Below are positions 48,638-56,773 of a DNA stretch of 64,000 nt, in pieces; within the stretch, counting starts at the first letter, position 1, and every line of letters starts with the position of its first letter. Position numbers and translations under genes: made by a program. The notes under the pieces were generated by a model that saw only the letters and a program-made list of their open reading frames with translations, was not told the DNA's origin and did no database searches. Origin of the DNA: Microbispora amethystogenes (GTDB lineage: Bacteria; Actinomycetota; Actinomycetes; Streptosporangiales; Streptosporangiaceae); the NCBI RefSeq assembly GCF_016863015.1, contig NZ_BOOB01000037.1, forward strand, positions 118,867-182,866, given 5' to 3'.

Positions 48638-49630
48638 GTGACGACCACGGCTCCCGTCGCGAGTCCGGTGGACTTCGCGACCTACGGTGACTACACGCTG
48701 AAGGCGGCCACCCGGCCGGACGGGTCGTTCGCGCGGCCGCTGTACCGGTTCCGCGACCGCGTCACCGCCGACGGCGTCACCGCCGACGGCGTCACCGCCG
48801 ACGGCGACGGCGGCTTTCCGGCCGAGCCCGGCCGTTACCACTTGTACGTCTCGCTGGCCTGCCCGTGGGCGCACCGCTCGGTGATCGTGCGTGCGCTTCT
48901 CGGGTTGGAGGACGTCGTGACGATGTCCGTCGTCGATCCCGTGCGCGACGGGCGCGGCTGGGCGTTCCGCGAGGGCCCGGGGCACGGGCCCGACGAGGTC
49001 AACGGGTTCACCCTGCTCCGGGAGGCGTACGAGGCGACCGAGCCCGGCTACGACGGCCACGTGTCGGTCCCCGTGCTGTGGGACCGCCGCACCGGGCGGA
49101 TCGTCAGCAACAACTTCCCCGACATCAGTCTCGACCTGGGACAGGCGTTCGGCCGGTGGGCCCGGCCGGGTGTCGACCTCTACCCCGAGGACCTGCGGGC
49201 CGAGATCGACGCGCTCAACGAGCGTGTCTACGCCGACGTGAACAACGGCGTGTACAAGTGCGGCTTCGCCGAGAGCCAGGAGGCGTACGACGCGGCGGTC
49301 ACGGCGCTCTTCGCGGCGCTCGGGGAGCTCGACGAGCGCCTGGCCGGCCGCCGTTACCTGTTCGGCGACCGGATCACCGAGGCCGACGTACGCCTCTGGG
49401 TCACGCTCGCCCGCTTCGACACGGTCTACGTGACCCACTTCAAGGCGAACATCCGCCGCCTGGCCGACCACCCCAACCTCTGGCGCTACGCCCGCGACCT
49501 CTACGCGAACCCCGCCTTCGGCGGCACGACGGACTTCGGCCACATCAAGCGCCACTACTACGGCACCCACCCCAAGATCAATCCGCTGCGCATCGTGCCC
49601 GCGGGACCGGTCGTCGACTGGTCCCTGTAG
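48638..49630 (+). CDS. Glutathionyl-hydroquinone reductase-like GST (Xi class)
   Basis: A 330-aa thiol transferase. The thioredoxin-like domain carries the catalytic CPWAHR (C75), followed by DPVRDGRGWAFREG and VSVPVLWDRRTGRIVSNNFP. The all-helical C-terminal domain includes NNGVYKCGFAESQEAYDAAV and the conserved end HYYGTHPKINPLRIVPAGP. Actinobacteria use mycothiol rather than glutathione, so the thiol in vivo may differ. Residues 42-56 are VTADG three times, from a 15-bp DNA repeat (48761-48805). GTG start behind GAGAGG. Confidence 0.87.
   Translation: MTTTAPVASPVDFATYGDYTLKAATRPDGSFARPLYRFRDRVTADGVTADGVTADGDGGFPAEPGRYHLYVSLACPWAHRSVIVRALLGLEDVVTMSVVDPVRDGRGWAFREGPGHGPDEVNGFTLLREAYEATEPGYDGHVSVPVLWDRRTGRIVSNNFPDISLDLGQAFGRWARPGVDLYPEDLRAEIDALNERVYADVNNGVYKCGFAESQEAYDAAVTALFAALGELDERLAGRRYLFGDRITEADVRLWVTLARFDTVYVTHFKANIRRLADHPNLWRYARDLYANPAFGGTTDFGHIKRHYYGTHPKINPLRIVPAGPVVDWSL
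48761..48805. repeat. 15-bp perfect tandem repeat, three copies
   Basis: GTCACCGCCGACGGC occurs three times in a row inside the GST gene and adds three VTADG units before the catalytic domain. The copies are identical, so the expansion is recent. Confidence 0.9.
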
Positions 49631-49682
49631 TCCGCCGCCACCCCGCCCACAGCCCGATTCCGGGGCACGCCCGGCGACCGCT

Positions 49683-49712
49683 TTGACGTACGGACCCGCT
49701 TTCCCGAATAAT
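49683..49712 (+). promoter_or_regulatory. Promoter upstream of terC
   Basis: TTGACG (49683-49688), 18 bases, AATAAT (49707-49712). Transcription would start near 49719, giving a ~150-base leader. The -10 lies within the small hairpin CCCGA-ATAA-TCGGG (49703-49716). Confidence 0.6.
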
Positions 49713-49718
49713 CGGGCG

Positions 49719-49862
49719 TAGTTCGAGGGGGAGTACCCGGCTTTCCGCAGCGTCGTCATCACGGCCGCCGACCTGAGGCGTCCCGGCGCGGGAGTCACCG
49801 CAGCATCCGGTGGCACGGGGAGACCGTCGACCGTCCGATTCCGCCGTGTGGCGGTGATGGGG
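49719..49862 (+). ncRNA. Candidate yybP-ykoY (Mn2+) riboswitch
   Basis: The leader of terC contains the two sequence blocks expected of yybP-ykoY aptamers: GGGGGAGTA (49727-49735) and CGTCGTCA (49751-49758). GC-rich segments around them can form the helical arms. A hairpin CCGCC-GTGT-GGCGG (49841-49854) ends just before the terC ribosome binding site (GGGGG, 49859-49863) and could be part of the expression platform. yybP-ykoY riboswitches control TerC/Alx-type genes in many bacteria, which fits the gene downstream. The secondary structure was not computed. Confidence 0.6.
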
Positions 49863-49870
49863 GTTGACGC

Positions 49871-50785
49871 ATGCCCGTACCTCTGTGGGCCTGGGCCGCC
49901 GTTCTGGCGGTCATCCTTGTCATGCTGGCCGTCGACCTCTACGCCCATCGCACCGCCCACGTCGTGCGGTTCCGCGAGGCGCTGGCCTGGTCGGGGGTGT
50001 GGATCGTCCTCGGCCTCACCTTCGGGGCCGTCGTCTGGCTGACCTGGGGCCCGGAGGCGGGCGGCGAGTACCTGGCCGGTTACCTGATCGAGAAGTCACT
50101 GGCCGTCGACAACGTGTTCGTGTTCGCGCTGCTGTTCTCCTTCTTCGCGGTCCCCCGCGAACTGGAGCACCGCGTGCTGTTCTTCGGCGTGCTCGGCGCG
50201 CTGGTCTTCCGCGCGGTGTTCATCGGCGCGGGCGCCGTGCTGCTCGACCGCTTCCACTGGATCCTCTACCTCTTCGGCGCGTTCCTGCTCTACACGGGCG
50301 TGAAGATGGCCAGGCACGCCGCGATCGAGGTGCATCCGGAGCGCAACCCCGTGCTGCGCGCCCTGCGGCGGGTGATGCCCGTCACCGACGCCTTCCAGGG
50401 GTCGCGGTTCCTCGTCCGGCAGGACGACGGCCGGTGGGCGGCGACGCCGCTGCTGGCCGTGCTGGTCGCCGTCGAGACCACCGACATCGTCTTCGCCGTC
50501 GACTCGATCCCCGCGATCTTCGCGGTCACCTCCGAGCCGTTCCTCGTCTTCACCTCCAACGCCTTCGCGATCCTCGGGCTGCGGGCGATGTACTTCCTGC
50601 TCGCCGGGGCGATGCACCGGTTCGGCTATCTCAGGTACGGCCTCGCCGCGATCCTCGTGTTCGTCGGGGCGAAGATGCTCCTCGCCGACGTCTACGCGAT
50701 TCCCGTCTGGCTGTCGCTGGTGGTGATCTTCGCCTGCCTCGCGATCTCCGTCGGGGCGAGCCACTACCGCACGCGTAGGGGTTGA
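49871..50785 (+). CDS. TerC/Alx-family membrane protein (metal exporter)
   Basis: A 304-aa protein with nine or so transmembrane helices, including WAAVLAVILVMLAVDLYAHR and KSLAVDNVFVFALLFSFFAV. The paired acidic motifs are typical of TerC: EKSLAVDNVFVFAL and VETTDIVFAVDSIPAIFAVT. TerC/Alx proteins export Mn2+ and help load metal onto exported proteins. The Mn-type riboswitch candidate upstream supports this. ATG behind GGGGG. No ter genes are adjacent. Confidence 0.9.
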   Translation: MPVPLWAWAAVLAVILVMLAVDLYAHRTAHVVRFREALAWSGVWIVLGLTFGAVVWLTWGPEAGGEYLAGYLIEKSLAVDNVFVFALLFSFFAVPRELEHRVLFFGVLGALVFRAVFIGAGAVLLDRFHWILYLFGAFLLYTGVKMARHAAIEVHPERNPVLRALRRVMPVTDAFQGSRFLVRQDDGRWAATPLLAVLVAVETTDIVFAVDSIPAIFAVTSEPFLVFTSNAFAILGLRAMYFLLAGAMHRFGYLRYGLAAILVFVGAKMLLADVYAIPVWLSLVVIFACLAISVGASHYRTRRG

Positions 50786-50862
50786 TCGATCTTCCCCTCG
50801 GCCGCCGCCGATCTGTACCCTCCTGTCCAGGGAGCCGGCGGGCGGTGGGAGGACTCGGCAAC

Positions 50863-51690
50863 GTGACGGGCTTGTACGCGATCAGCGATCTGCACGTCGC
50901 CCACGACGAGAACCGCGAGATCGTCGAGAACCTCCGTCCGGAGTCGGACGGCGACTGGCTCGTCGTGGCCGGCGACGTGGCGGAGACCCCGGCCGACATC
51001 GAGTGGGCGCTGGGCACGCTGGCGCGGCGGTTCGCGAGGGTCGTCTGGGCTCCCGGCAACCACGAGCTGTGGACCACCGCGAGCGACCCGGTCCAGCTCC
51101 GGGGCGTCGCCCGATACGAGCGTCTTGTCCAGATCTGCCGTGACCTCGGGGTGCTCACGCCCGAGGATCCGTACGCGGTATGGGAGAGCGAGGACGGGCC
51201 GGTCACGGTGGCCCCGCTGTTCCTCCTCTACGACTACACCTTCCGTCCCGACGGCACCGCGACCAAGGAGACGGCCCTGGCCCGGGCGTACGAGGCCGGC
51301 GTCGTGTGCACCGACGAGTATCTCCTGCACCCCGATCCGCACCCGACCCGCGACGCCTGGTGCGAGGCGCGGGTGGCCGAGACCGAGCGCCGCCTCGCCA
51401 CCGTCGGCGGCCCGGTCGTGCTGGTCAACCACTTCCCGCTGGTCCGGGAGCCGACCCGGATCCTGCGGTATCCCGAGTTCGCGCTGTGGTGCGGCACCGA
51501 GCGCACCGCCGACTGGCACGTGCGCTACCAGGCCGCCGCCGTGGTCTACGGCCACCTGCACATCCCCCGGACGACCTGGCACGACGGCGTACGCTTCGAG
51601 GAGGTCTCGCTGGGCTATCCGCGCGAGTGGCGCGGGCGTCCGGCCGGGCCCGCGCGCCCGCGTCTGGTGCTCGCCGGGGCGGCCAAGTGA
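50863..51690 (+). CDS. Metallophosphoesterase paired with the PPTase gene
   Basis: A 275-aa calcineurin-like phosphoesterase. Metal ligands: LYAISDLHVAHDEN, WLVVAGDVAETP, VVWAPGNHELW, LVNHFPLV and VVYGHLHIPRT. GTG start with GGGAGG about ten bases upstream. Its TGA overlaps the GTG of the phosphopantetheinyl transferase (GTGA). This gene pair is common in actinobacteria. A role in removing or recycling phosphopantetheine has been suggested for such neighbours but is not shown here. Confidence 0.85.
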   Translation: MTGLYAISDLHVAHDENREIVENLRPESDGDWLVVAGDVAETPADIEWALGTLARRFARVVWAPGNHELWTTASDPVQLRGVARYERLVQICRDLGVLTPEDPYAVWESEDGPVTVAPLFLLYDYTFRPDGTATKETALARAYEAGVVCTDEYLLHPDPHPTRDAWCEARVAETERRLATVGGPVVLVNHFPLVREPTRILRYPEFALWCGTERTADWHVRYQAAAVVYGHLHIPRTTWHDGVRFEEVSLGYPREWRGRPAGPARPRLVLAGAAK

Positions 51691-52334
51691 TCGCTGACAT
51701 CCTGCCGTCGTGGGTGGCGTCGGCGGAGGAGTTCGGCGACGTCCCGGAGGAGACCCTCTTCCCGGAGGAGAGGCCGCTCGTCGAGCGGGTCGCCGACCGG
51801 CGGCGGCGGGAGTTCGTCACCGGGCGCCACTGCGCCAGGCGCGCGCTCGCCGCGATCGGCGTGGCGCCCGTCGCGATCCCGCGCGGCGAGCGGGGCGCAC
51901 CGGTCTGGCCGGACGGCGTGGTCGGCAGCATCACGCACTGCTCGGGATACCGTGCGGCGGCGGTGGCCCCGGCGGAGGCGGCCCTGGCGATCGGCGTCGA
52001 CGCCGAGCCGCACGAACACCTCCCCGAGGGCGTCCTCCCCCGGGTCGCCGCGCCCGCGGAGATCGCCGCGCTCACGGCGCTGCGCGACGCGGACGACGCG
52101 GTGTGCTGGGACGCGATCCTGTTCAGCGCCAAGGAGTCGGTCTACAAGGTCTGGTTCCCGCTGACCCGCAGATGGCTCGACTTCTCCGAGGCGGTGGTGG
52201 ACATCGACCCCGCGGGCGGGTTCGAGGCCCGCCTTCTGGTCACCGACCCGGCCGTCGGCACGACGGTGCTGCGGGGCCGGTGGACGGTGCGCGACGGCCA
52301 CCTCGCCACCTCGATCGCCCTCTCCCGGGGCTGA
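51687..52334 (+). CDS. 4'-phosphopantetheinyl transferase (Sfp/EntD type)
   Basis: A 215-aa enzyme that moves the phosphopantetheine arm of CoA onto carrier proteins of polyketide, non-ribosomal peptide or fatty-acid synthases. Motifs: RREFVTGRHCARRAL, GSITHCSGYRAAAVAP, the Mg-binding IGVDAEP (D105, E107) and FSAKESVYKVWFP (K149, E150). GTG start overlapping the phosphoesterase stop, so coupled. No PKS or NRPS genes are in the window; this is probably the genome's general-purpose PPTase. Confidence 0.92.
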   Translation: MIADILPSWVASAEEFGDVPEETLFPEERPLVERVADRRRREFVTGRHCARRALAAIGVAPVAIPRGERGAPVWPDGVVGSITHCSGYRAAAVAPAEAALAIGVDAEPHEHLPEGVLPRVAAPAEIAALTALRDADDAVCWDAILFSAKESVYKVWFPLTRRWLDFSEAVVDIDPAGGFEARLLVTDPAVGTTVLRGRWTVRDGHLATSIALSRG

Positions 52335-52344
52335 CGACGCCCGC

Positions 52345-52815
52345 TCACGTACGCGGCCGGTGGCGGGCGGCCGCGCGGGCGTGCGCCGCGGTCAGGAGGG
52401 CGGGCACCCGGGGTGCGGTGGCCTCGCCGGGGTTGAGCACGCAGACCCAGGACTGGGCGGCGTAGACCGGATGCGGCAGGATCCGGTCGAGCGCGCGGTA
52501 GTCCACCGTCTCGTGCCGCCCGGCGTGGGCGGCCGGAGGGTAGCCGAGCAGTTCCCCGAACGCGGCGCGGCCCACGGCGACGTTCAGCCGGAACACCCCG
52601 GGCCGGTCGAGGCCGGAGGCGGTGTCGAACCCTTCATAGTCCTTGACCACGATCGTGGCGAAGGGCATCTGCCGGGCGGAGGGGTCGTCGTCGGGATCGT
52701 AGAAGAAGAAGGTGTCTCCCCACGCCGCCCGGGGGGCGCCGGTGCCCTCGGCGGCGGTGAAGGCGACGACGCCCGGCAGGCCGGTCATGAAGTCGGCGAT
52801 GTCGTTCTCGGTCAA
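52345..52815 (-). CDS. DUF6194 protein
   Basis: A 156-aa soluble protein. The pattern matches DUF6194: ENDIADFMTGLPGVVAFTAA, DTFFFYDPDDD, RQMPFATIVVKDYEGFD, FRLNVAVGRAAFGELLG and YAAQSWVCVLNPGEAT. Function unknown. A TTG start gives the usual family length; an upstream in-frame ATG would add 16 unconserved residues. Convergent with the PPTase gene, ten bases away. Confidence 0.78.
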   Translation of the reverse strand: MTENDIADFMTGLPGVVAFTAAEGTGAPRAAWGDTFFFYDPDDDPSARQMPFATIVVKDYEGFDTASGLDRPGVFRLNVAVGRAAFGELLGYPPAAHAGRHETVDYRALDRILPHPVYAAQSWVCVLNPGEATAPRVPALLTAAHARAAARHRPRT

Positions 52816-52940
52816 GATGGGTCCCGTTTTCTCGGCGGCTGATTCCTCCTTGAATCGTCTCATTGAGCCGCCCTGTGAAACTTATGCCGATAAACCCCTG
52901 GATTCCGGCGGAAAACCTTCAACCCGCAGGGCAGGCCGGG

Positions 52941-53828
52941 TCAGGACCGGCGGGGCGGGCGCACCACCGCGACGGGACAGTGCGCGTGGTGCAGGACGGC
53001 CCGGCTGACCGAGCCGAGCACCGCCGAGCCGACGGCGCCGTGCCCCCGGGAGCCGACGACGAGCAGGTCCGCCTTCTCCCCTGCCTCCACGAGGGCGGGC
53101 ACCGGATGCGCGCAGACGGCCCGCATCTCGGCGTCCAGATCCGGGTAGCGCTCCCGGTGCGCCGCCAGCATCTCCGCCACGTAGTCCTCCTGGGCCCTGC
53201 GCACCTCGTCGACGTCATAGGTGATCTCGGGCGCGAACGAGTGCACCGGAAGCTGCCACGCGTAGAGGACGAGCAGGCGGCAGCCGCGCAGCCGCGCCTC
53301 GTCCGACGCGTAGGTCAGCGCGGCCTCCGCCTCCGCCGAGCCGTCGACGCCGGCGACGACCAGCCCGTGCGGCACCCGCAGCCCCTGGCGTACGACCACG
53401 ACGGGGACGTCGACCTGACCGGCGAGGTGCATGCTGACCGAGCCGAGCAGCATGCCGGCGAACCCGCCGTGGCCCCGGTTCCCGACGACGATCTCCGCGG
53501 CCCCGGCGGCCTCCCGCCGCAGCGTCCTCGACGGATCGCCCTCGACGAGATCGGGGACGACGCGGACGACGGGATGGATCTCGCGTACGGCCTGGACGGC
53601 GTCCTCCAGGATCCGCCGGCCGGCCCGGTCGAGCTGGTCCTCGATGGGGATGGGATAACGGGCGATCTCGTACGGCAGGCGGTCCACCGCGTGGACGATC
53701 CGCAGCGGCAGGCCCCTGCGCGCGGCGTCTCCCGCGGCCCACTCCACCGCGGCGGCAGCGGCGCGCGAGCCGTCGGTGCCCACGACGACGACGGGTTCGG
53801 ACAGGGGTTCGGACAGGGGTTCGGACAT
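52941..53828 (-). CDS. Tandem universal stress protein
   Basis: A 295-aa cytoplasmic protein with two USP domains. Each has the ATP-binding G-2x-G-9x-G pattern: GNRGHGGFAGMLLGSVSMHL and GSRGHGAVGSAVLGSVSRAV. Each domain begins with VVVGTDGS or VVAGVDGS. The N-terminus is SEPLSEPLSEP, from a short DNA repeat at 53800-53830. ATG behind GAAGGAGG. Such proteins in actinobacteria often belong to dormancy/hypoxia regulons, which would fit the hemerythrins in the window, but no operator was identified. Confidence 0.9.
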   Translation of the reverse strand: MSEPLSEPLSEPVVVVGTDGSRAAAAAVEWAAGDAARRGLPLRIVHAVDRLPYEIARYPIPIEDQLDRAGRRILEDAVQAVREIHPVVRVVPDLVEGDPSRTLRREAAGAAEIVVGNRGHGGFAGMLLGSVSMHLAGQVDVPVVVVRQGLRVPHGLVVAGVDGSAEAEAALTYASDEARLRGCRLLVLYAWQLPVHSFAPEITYDVDEVRRAQEDYVAEMLAAHRERYPDLDAEMRAVCAHPVPALVEAGEKADLLVVGSRGHGAVGSAVLGSVSRAVLHHAHCPVAVVRPPRRS

Positions 53829-53970
53829 GGCTCCTCCTTCGTGCCTGTCCTCATCCCACCGCCCGCGCGCCGCCCCGGGCAGGGCCGCTGGTCCCAGCCT
53901 GCCGGGACCTTCCGCCCTGCGCTGGAAGGCCCCGGCGGAAGGTCCCGGCGAAAGATGCCGATGGAGGAGA

Positions 53971-55380
53971 TCAGGGGCAGGTGAAGGCGGTCGGCGCCGG
54001 GGAGGAGGCTCCGGACGCCTGGAAGCCGAAGCTCGCCGACGCGCCGGGCGCGAGGGTCTGGCCCCAGGAGGGAGCCCGCGCCGTCCAGCGGGACCCACTG
54101 GCGGTCACGGTCGCGCTCCAGCCGCTGACGAGGCCCACTCCGGCCGGCATGGTCCAGCCGACCGTCCAGTCGGGCCAGGTCGTCGTGCCGGTGTTCTTGA
54201 CCGTGACGTTCGCGGTGAAGCCTCCCTGCCACGAACTGGCCACCTGGTAGCTCACCTGACACGTCCCGGTGCTCCCGGACGGGCTCGCCGACGGGGAGGC
54301 GGAAGGGGACGGGGAGGGCGACCGGGACGGCGAGACCGACGGAGACGGAGAGGGGGACGCGGACGGCGAGGCCGACGGGGACGGCGACGCCGAGGGCGAC
54401 GCGCTGGGCGAGCTCGTGCTCGTGGTGTAGCTCGCCTCGGTGTAGTCGGCGGCGCACTGCGTGCCGCACGACGAGGGCAGGCCGAAGCTGTAGACGCGGC
54501 CGCCGTTCAGCGGCTGGTCGGCCGCGTCGCGCACGCGGATCCGGAACGTCGTCGCGCCCCGGCTGGTCCCGCTGATGAGGTACGACTGGCCCATGTCTGA
54601 GTTCATCTGGGCCGGCTGCCAGGCGCCGTCGGCGTAGTACTCCACCCCGTGGATGCCGTTGGGCAGGTGGGAGATCGCGATCGCGGTCCAGTAGGCCTGG
54701 GAGCCCTTGAGGAACCCGATGCGGATGTCGCCGGAGTAGTTCGGCGCGGGGATGAACGACCACGTGACGCGGCGGTTGTTCCAGTGGTTCGGGTACATGT
54801 CCCCGACCGGCGCGCCGTTCTTCACGAACCTGTTGAGCGAGGGCTTCGACAGGTCGAGGTGGTAGCGGTCGTCGCGGCACCAGCCGTTGGAGTCGCCGCA
54901 GCTGTCGGCGACGATCATGGTCAGGGTGGCGCCGTTGTAGGCGTCGGCGACCCACGAGCCGTTCCGGCAGAACTGCGAGTTCTGCCCGCCGTCGTTGACG
55001 CCGGTGCAGAAGTCGGAGATCTGCACCTGGACGAAACGGCCGCAGTTGAGCCCGTTGTTCCACATCCCGGTCTTGGACGCGTTGGCGCCGGTCAGCGGCC
55101 GGGGATAGAAGTTGTAGTCGCCGGGGGTGTCGTACACGTTGAGGGCGACGAAGTCCTGCGAGTCGAGCTGGGACTGCGGCATCCCGCAGCCGCCGTACGG
55201 CGAGCCGAGGGCGTCGAAATAGGTGGCGTTGCCGGTCACCGGCGCGGGCGGGTCGCCGACCGCGCCGGCCGGAGAGGCGGCGGGCCAGGCGGTCAGCAGC
55301 ACCGCGGCGACGGCGGCCGTCCAGATGCGGCGCCGGAGGCGCCGGATGCGACCTCGGACGGAGAATGCGCGGCCGGTCAT
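53971..55380 (-). CDS. Secreted expansin-like protein with CBM2
   Basis: A 469-aa exported protein. After a signal peptide (RIWTAAVAAVLLTAWPAASP) comes an expansin-like double-psi beta-barrel, GNATYFDALGSPYGGCGMPQ ... NCGRFVQVQISDFC ... LTMIVADSC ... RYHLDLSKP, with GH45-like features. A second beta-sandwich domain (WSFIPAPNYSGDIRIGFLKG, WTAIAISHLPNGIHGVEYYA) resembles expansin domain 2. A ~60-residue Ser/Pro linker and a C-terminal CBM2 (CQVSYQVASSWQGGFTANVT to FTCP) follow. Expansins loosen plant walls without hydrolysis. ATG behind AGGGAG. Divergent from the ybdK-like gene; a GTAACTTTCA site lies in between. Confidence 0.85.
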   Translation of the reverse strand: MTGRAFSVRGRIRRLRRRIWTAAVAAVLLTAWPAASPAGAVGDPPAPVTGNATYFDALGSPYGGCGMPQSQLDSQDFVALNVYDTPGDYNFYPRPLTGANASKTGMWNNGLNCGRFVQVQISDFCTGVNDGGQNSQFCRNGSWVADAYNGATLTMIVADSCGDSNGWCRDDRYHLDLSKPSLNRFVKNGAPVGDMYPNHWNNRRVTWSFIPAPNYSGDIRIGFLKGSQAYWTAIAISHLPNGIHGVEYYADGAWQPAQMNSDMGQSYLISGTSRGATTFRIRVRDAADQPLNGGRVYSFGLPSSCGTQCAADYTEASYTTSTSSPSASPSASPSPSASPSASPSPSPSVSPSRSPSPSPSASPSASPSGSTGTCQVSYQVASSWQGGFTANVTVKNTGTTTWPDWTVGWTMPAGVGLVSGWSATVTASGSRWTARAPSWGQTLAPGASASFGFQASGASSPAPTAFTCP

Positions 55381-55617
55381 CGGACTCCCTGCGCTCACGG
55401 TCGGGGCTCGGAACGCCGTGATCCTGGCGGCGGGCCGGTGCCGGGTCAAGGGCCGGTCACGACGGCCGCTGCGACGACCCCGGTGAGCTGCGTGCGATGT
55501 CCGCCCCGTTTGGTGACTACCTGTAACTTTCATCACCCTCATGAGCCGATGACGTGCAGAAGCCGACTTTCGGGGCAGGAAACACGGAAGCATTCATGAC
55601 CGGCGGGGAGCGGCCAC
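55381..55617. other. Divergent spacer: expansin / ybdK-like genes
   Basis: No gene is seen. GTAACTTTCA (55523-55532) is one base off the GAAACTTTCA motif found near other cell-wall genes. No clear promoter boxes were identified for either side. Confidence 0.4.
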
Positions 55618-56769
55618 ATGACGGAATTCGCAGGGGACATGGCGGTCGGCGTCGAGGAGGAGTTCCACATCGTGGACCTCACGACACGGCAACTCGTTCC
55701 GCGGGCCGGCCTACTGCTCCAGCAGTTGCGATCCGACCATTTCACCCAGGAACTGCAGCGATCGGTCCTGGAGACCGGGACGACGCCGCGGCTCCGGCTG
55801 GAGGACCTCGCCGGGGAGCTCACGCGGCTGCGCGCCGACGCGATCGCGGCGGCGGAGGGGCTGGGTCTCGGCATCGCGGCGGCCGGGACGGTCCCGCTGG
55901 TGGACCCGGAGTCGATGAAGATCTCCCCCGACCCGCGCTACGAGCAGATGCTGGACGACTACCAGGTGCTCGCCCGCGAGCAGCTCATCTGCGGCACGCA
56001 GGTGCACGCCGAGGTGCGCGACCGGGACCTCGCCGTGGCCGTCACCCACCGGCTCGGCCCGTGGCTGCCTCCCCTGCTGGCCCTGAGCTGCAGCTCGCCG
56101 TACTGGATGGGCGCCGACACCGGCTACGCGAGCTTCCGGTCGATGGTGTGGCAGCGCTGGCCCACGGCCGGCCCGGCGGAGCGGTTCGAGTCGGCCGAGG
56201 AGTACGACGCGATGGTGAAGGAACTGGTCAGGTCGGGGGTCATCAGCGATCCCGGGATGCTCTACTTCGACGTCCGGCCATCGGCGCACGTGCCGACCGT
56301 CGAGCTGCGGCTGTGCGACTCCTGCCCCCGGATCGAGGACATCGTGCTGATCGCCGGGCTGTTCCGCGCGCTGGTCACCCGGGAGCTCGGCGCCCTCGCC
56401 ACCGGCGCTCCCACTCCCCTGGACCCCGGTTCCGTACGCCCCGAGCTGGTCCGGGCCGCCTCGTGGCGGGCGGCGCGGTCCGGCCTGGACGGCGAGCTGG
56501 TCGATCCCGTCGAGGGCGTGCCGAAACCGGCCAGAACAGTGGTGAACCGGCTGCTGGAGGGCCTGCGGCCGCAGCTGGAGGCGCGCGGCGACTGGGAGCT
56601 GGTCAGCTCGCTCGCCGCCGAGGCGCTGGACGGCGGCGACTCGGCCGCCCGGCAGCGCGAGGCGTTCCGGCGGGCCGGCCGCCTGACCGACGTGGTGGAC
56701 CTCGTCCTGGCCGAGACCAGACCCAGGAACAGACCCGCGAGCCCGTACGCCGCGGCGGCCGGGAGGTAG
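55618..56769 (+). CDS. Carboxylate-amine ligase, YbdK/GCS2 family
   Basis: A 383-aa ATP-dependent ligase of the glutamate-cysteine ligase 2 superfamily, joining an amine to a carboxylate, often of glutamate. Landmarks: VGVEEEFHIVD, VPLVDPESMKISPDPRYEQM, LICGTQVHAEV, SCSSPYWMGADTGYASFRS and YFDVRPSAHVPTVELRLCDS. ATG start. Its stop is four bases before the GTG of the NAGGN-type amidotransferase, whose GGAGG lies in its last codons. The operon context suggests a glutamine/glutamate dipeptide-type product; this is inferred. Confidence 0.87.
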   Translation: MTEFAGDMAVGVEEEFHIVDLTTRQLVPRAGLLLQQLRSDHFTQELQRSVLETGTTPRLRLEDLAGELTRLRADAIAAAEGLGLGIAAAGTVPLVDPESMKISPDPRYEQMLDDYQVLAREQLICGTQVHAEVRDRDLAVAVTHRLGPWLPPLLALSCSSPYWMGADTGYASFRSMVWQRWPTAGPAERFESAEEYDAMVKELVRSGVISDPGMLYFDVRPSAHVPTVELRLCDSCPRIEDIVLIAGLFRALVTRELGALATGAPTPLDPGSVRPELVRAASWRAARSGLDGELVDPVEGVPKPARTVVNRLLEGLRPQLEARGDWELVSSLAAEALDGGDSAARQREAFRRAGRLTDVVDLVLAETRPRNRPASPYAAAAGR

Positions 56770-56773
56770 GAGC

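Noticed and set aside
48761..48805. The VTADG triplet in the GST gene considered as a frameshift or assembly artefact.
   Set aside because: The three copies are perfect and in frame, and the downstream catalytic domain is intact; simple repeat expansion explains it.
51687..52334. A biosynthetic gene cluster suggested by the PPTase and SARP regulators.
   Set aside because: No PKS, NRPS, terpene or RiPP core gene is in the window; the PPTase sits with its usual housekeeping neighbour.
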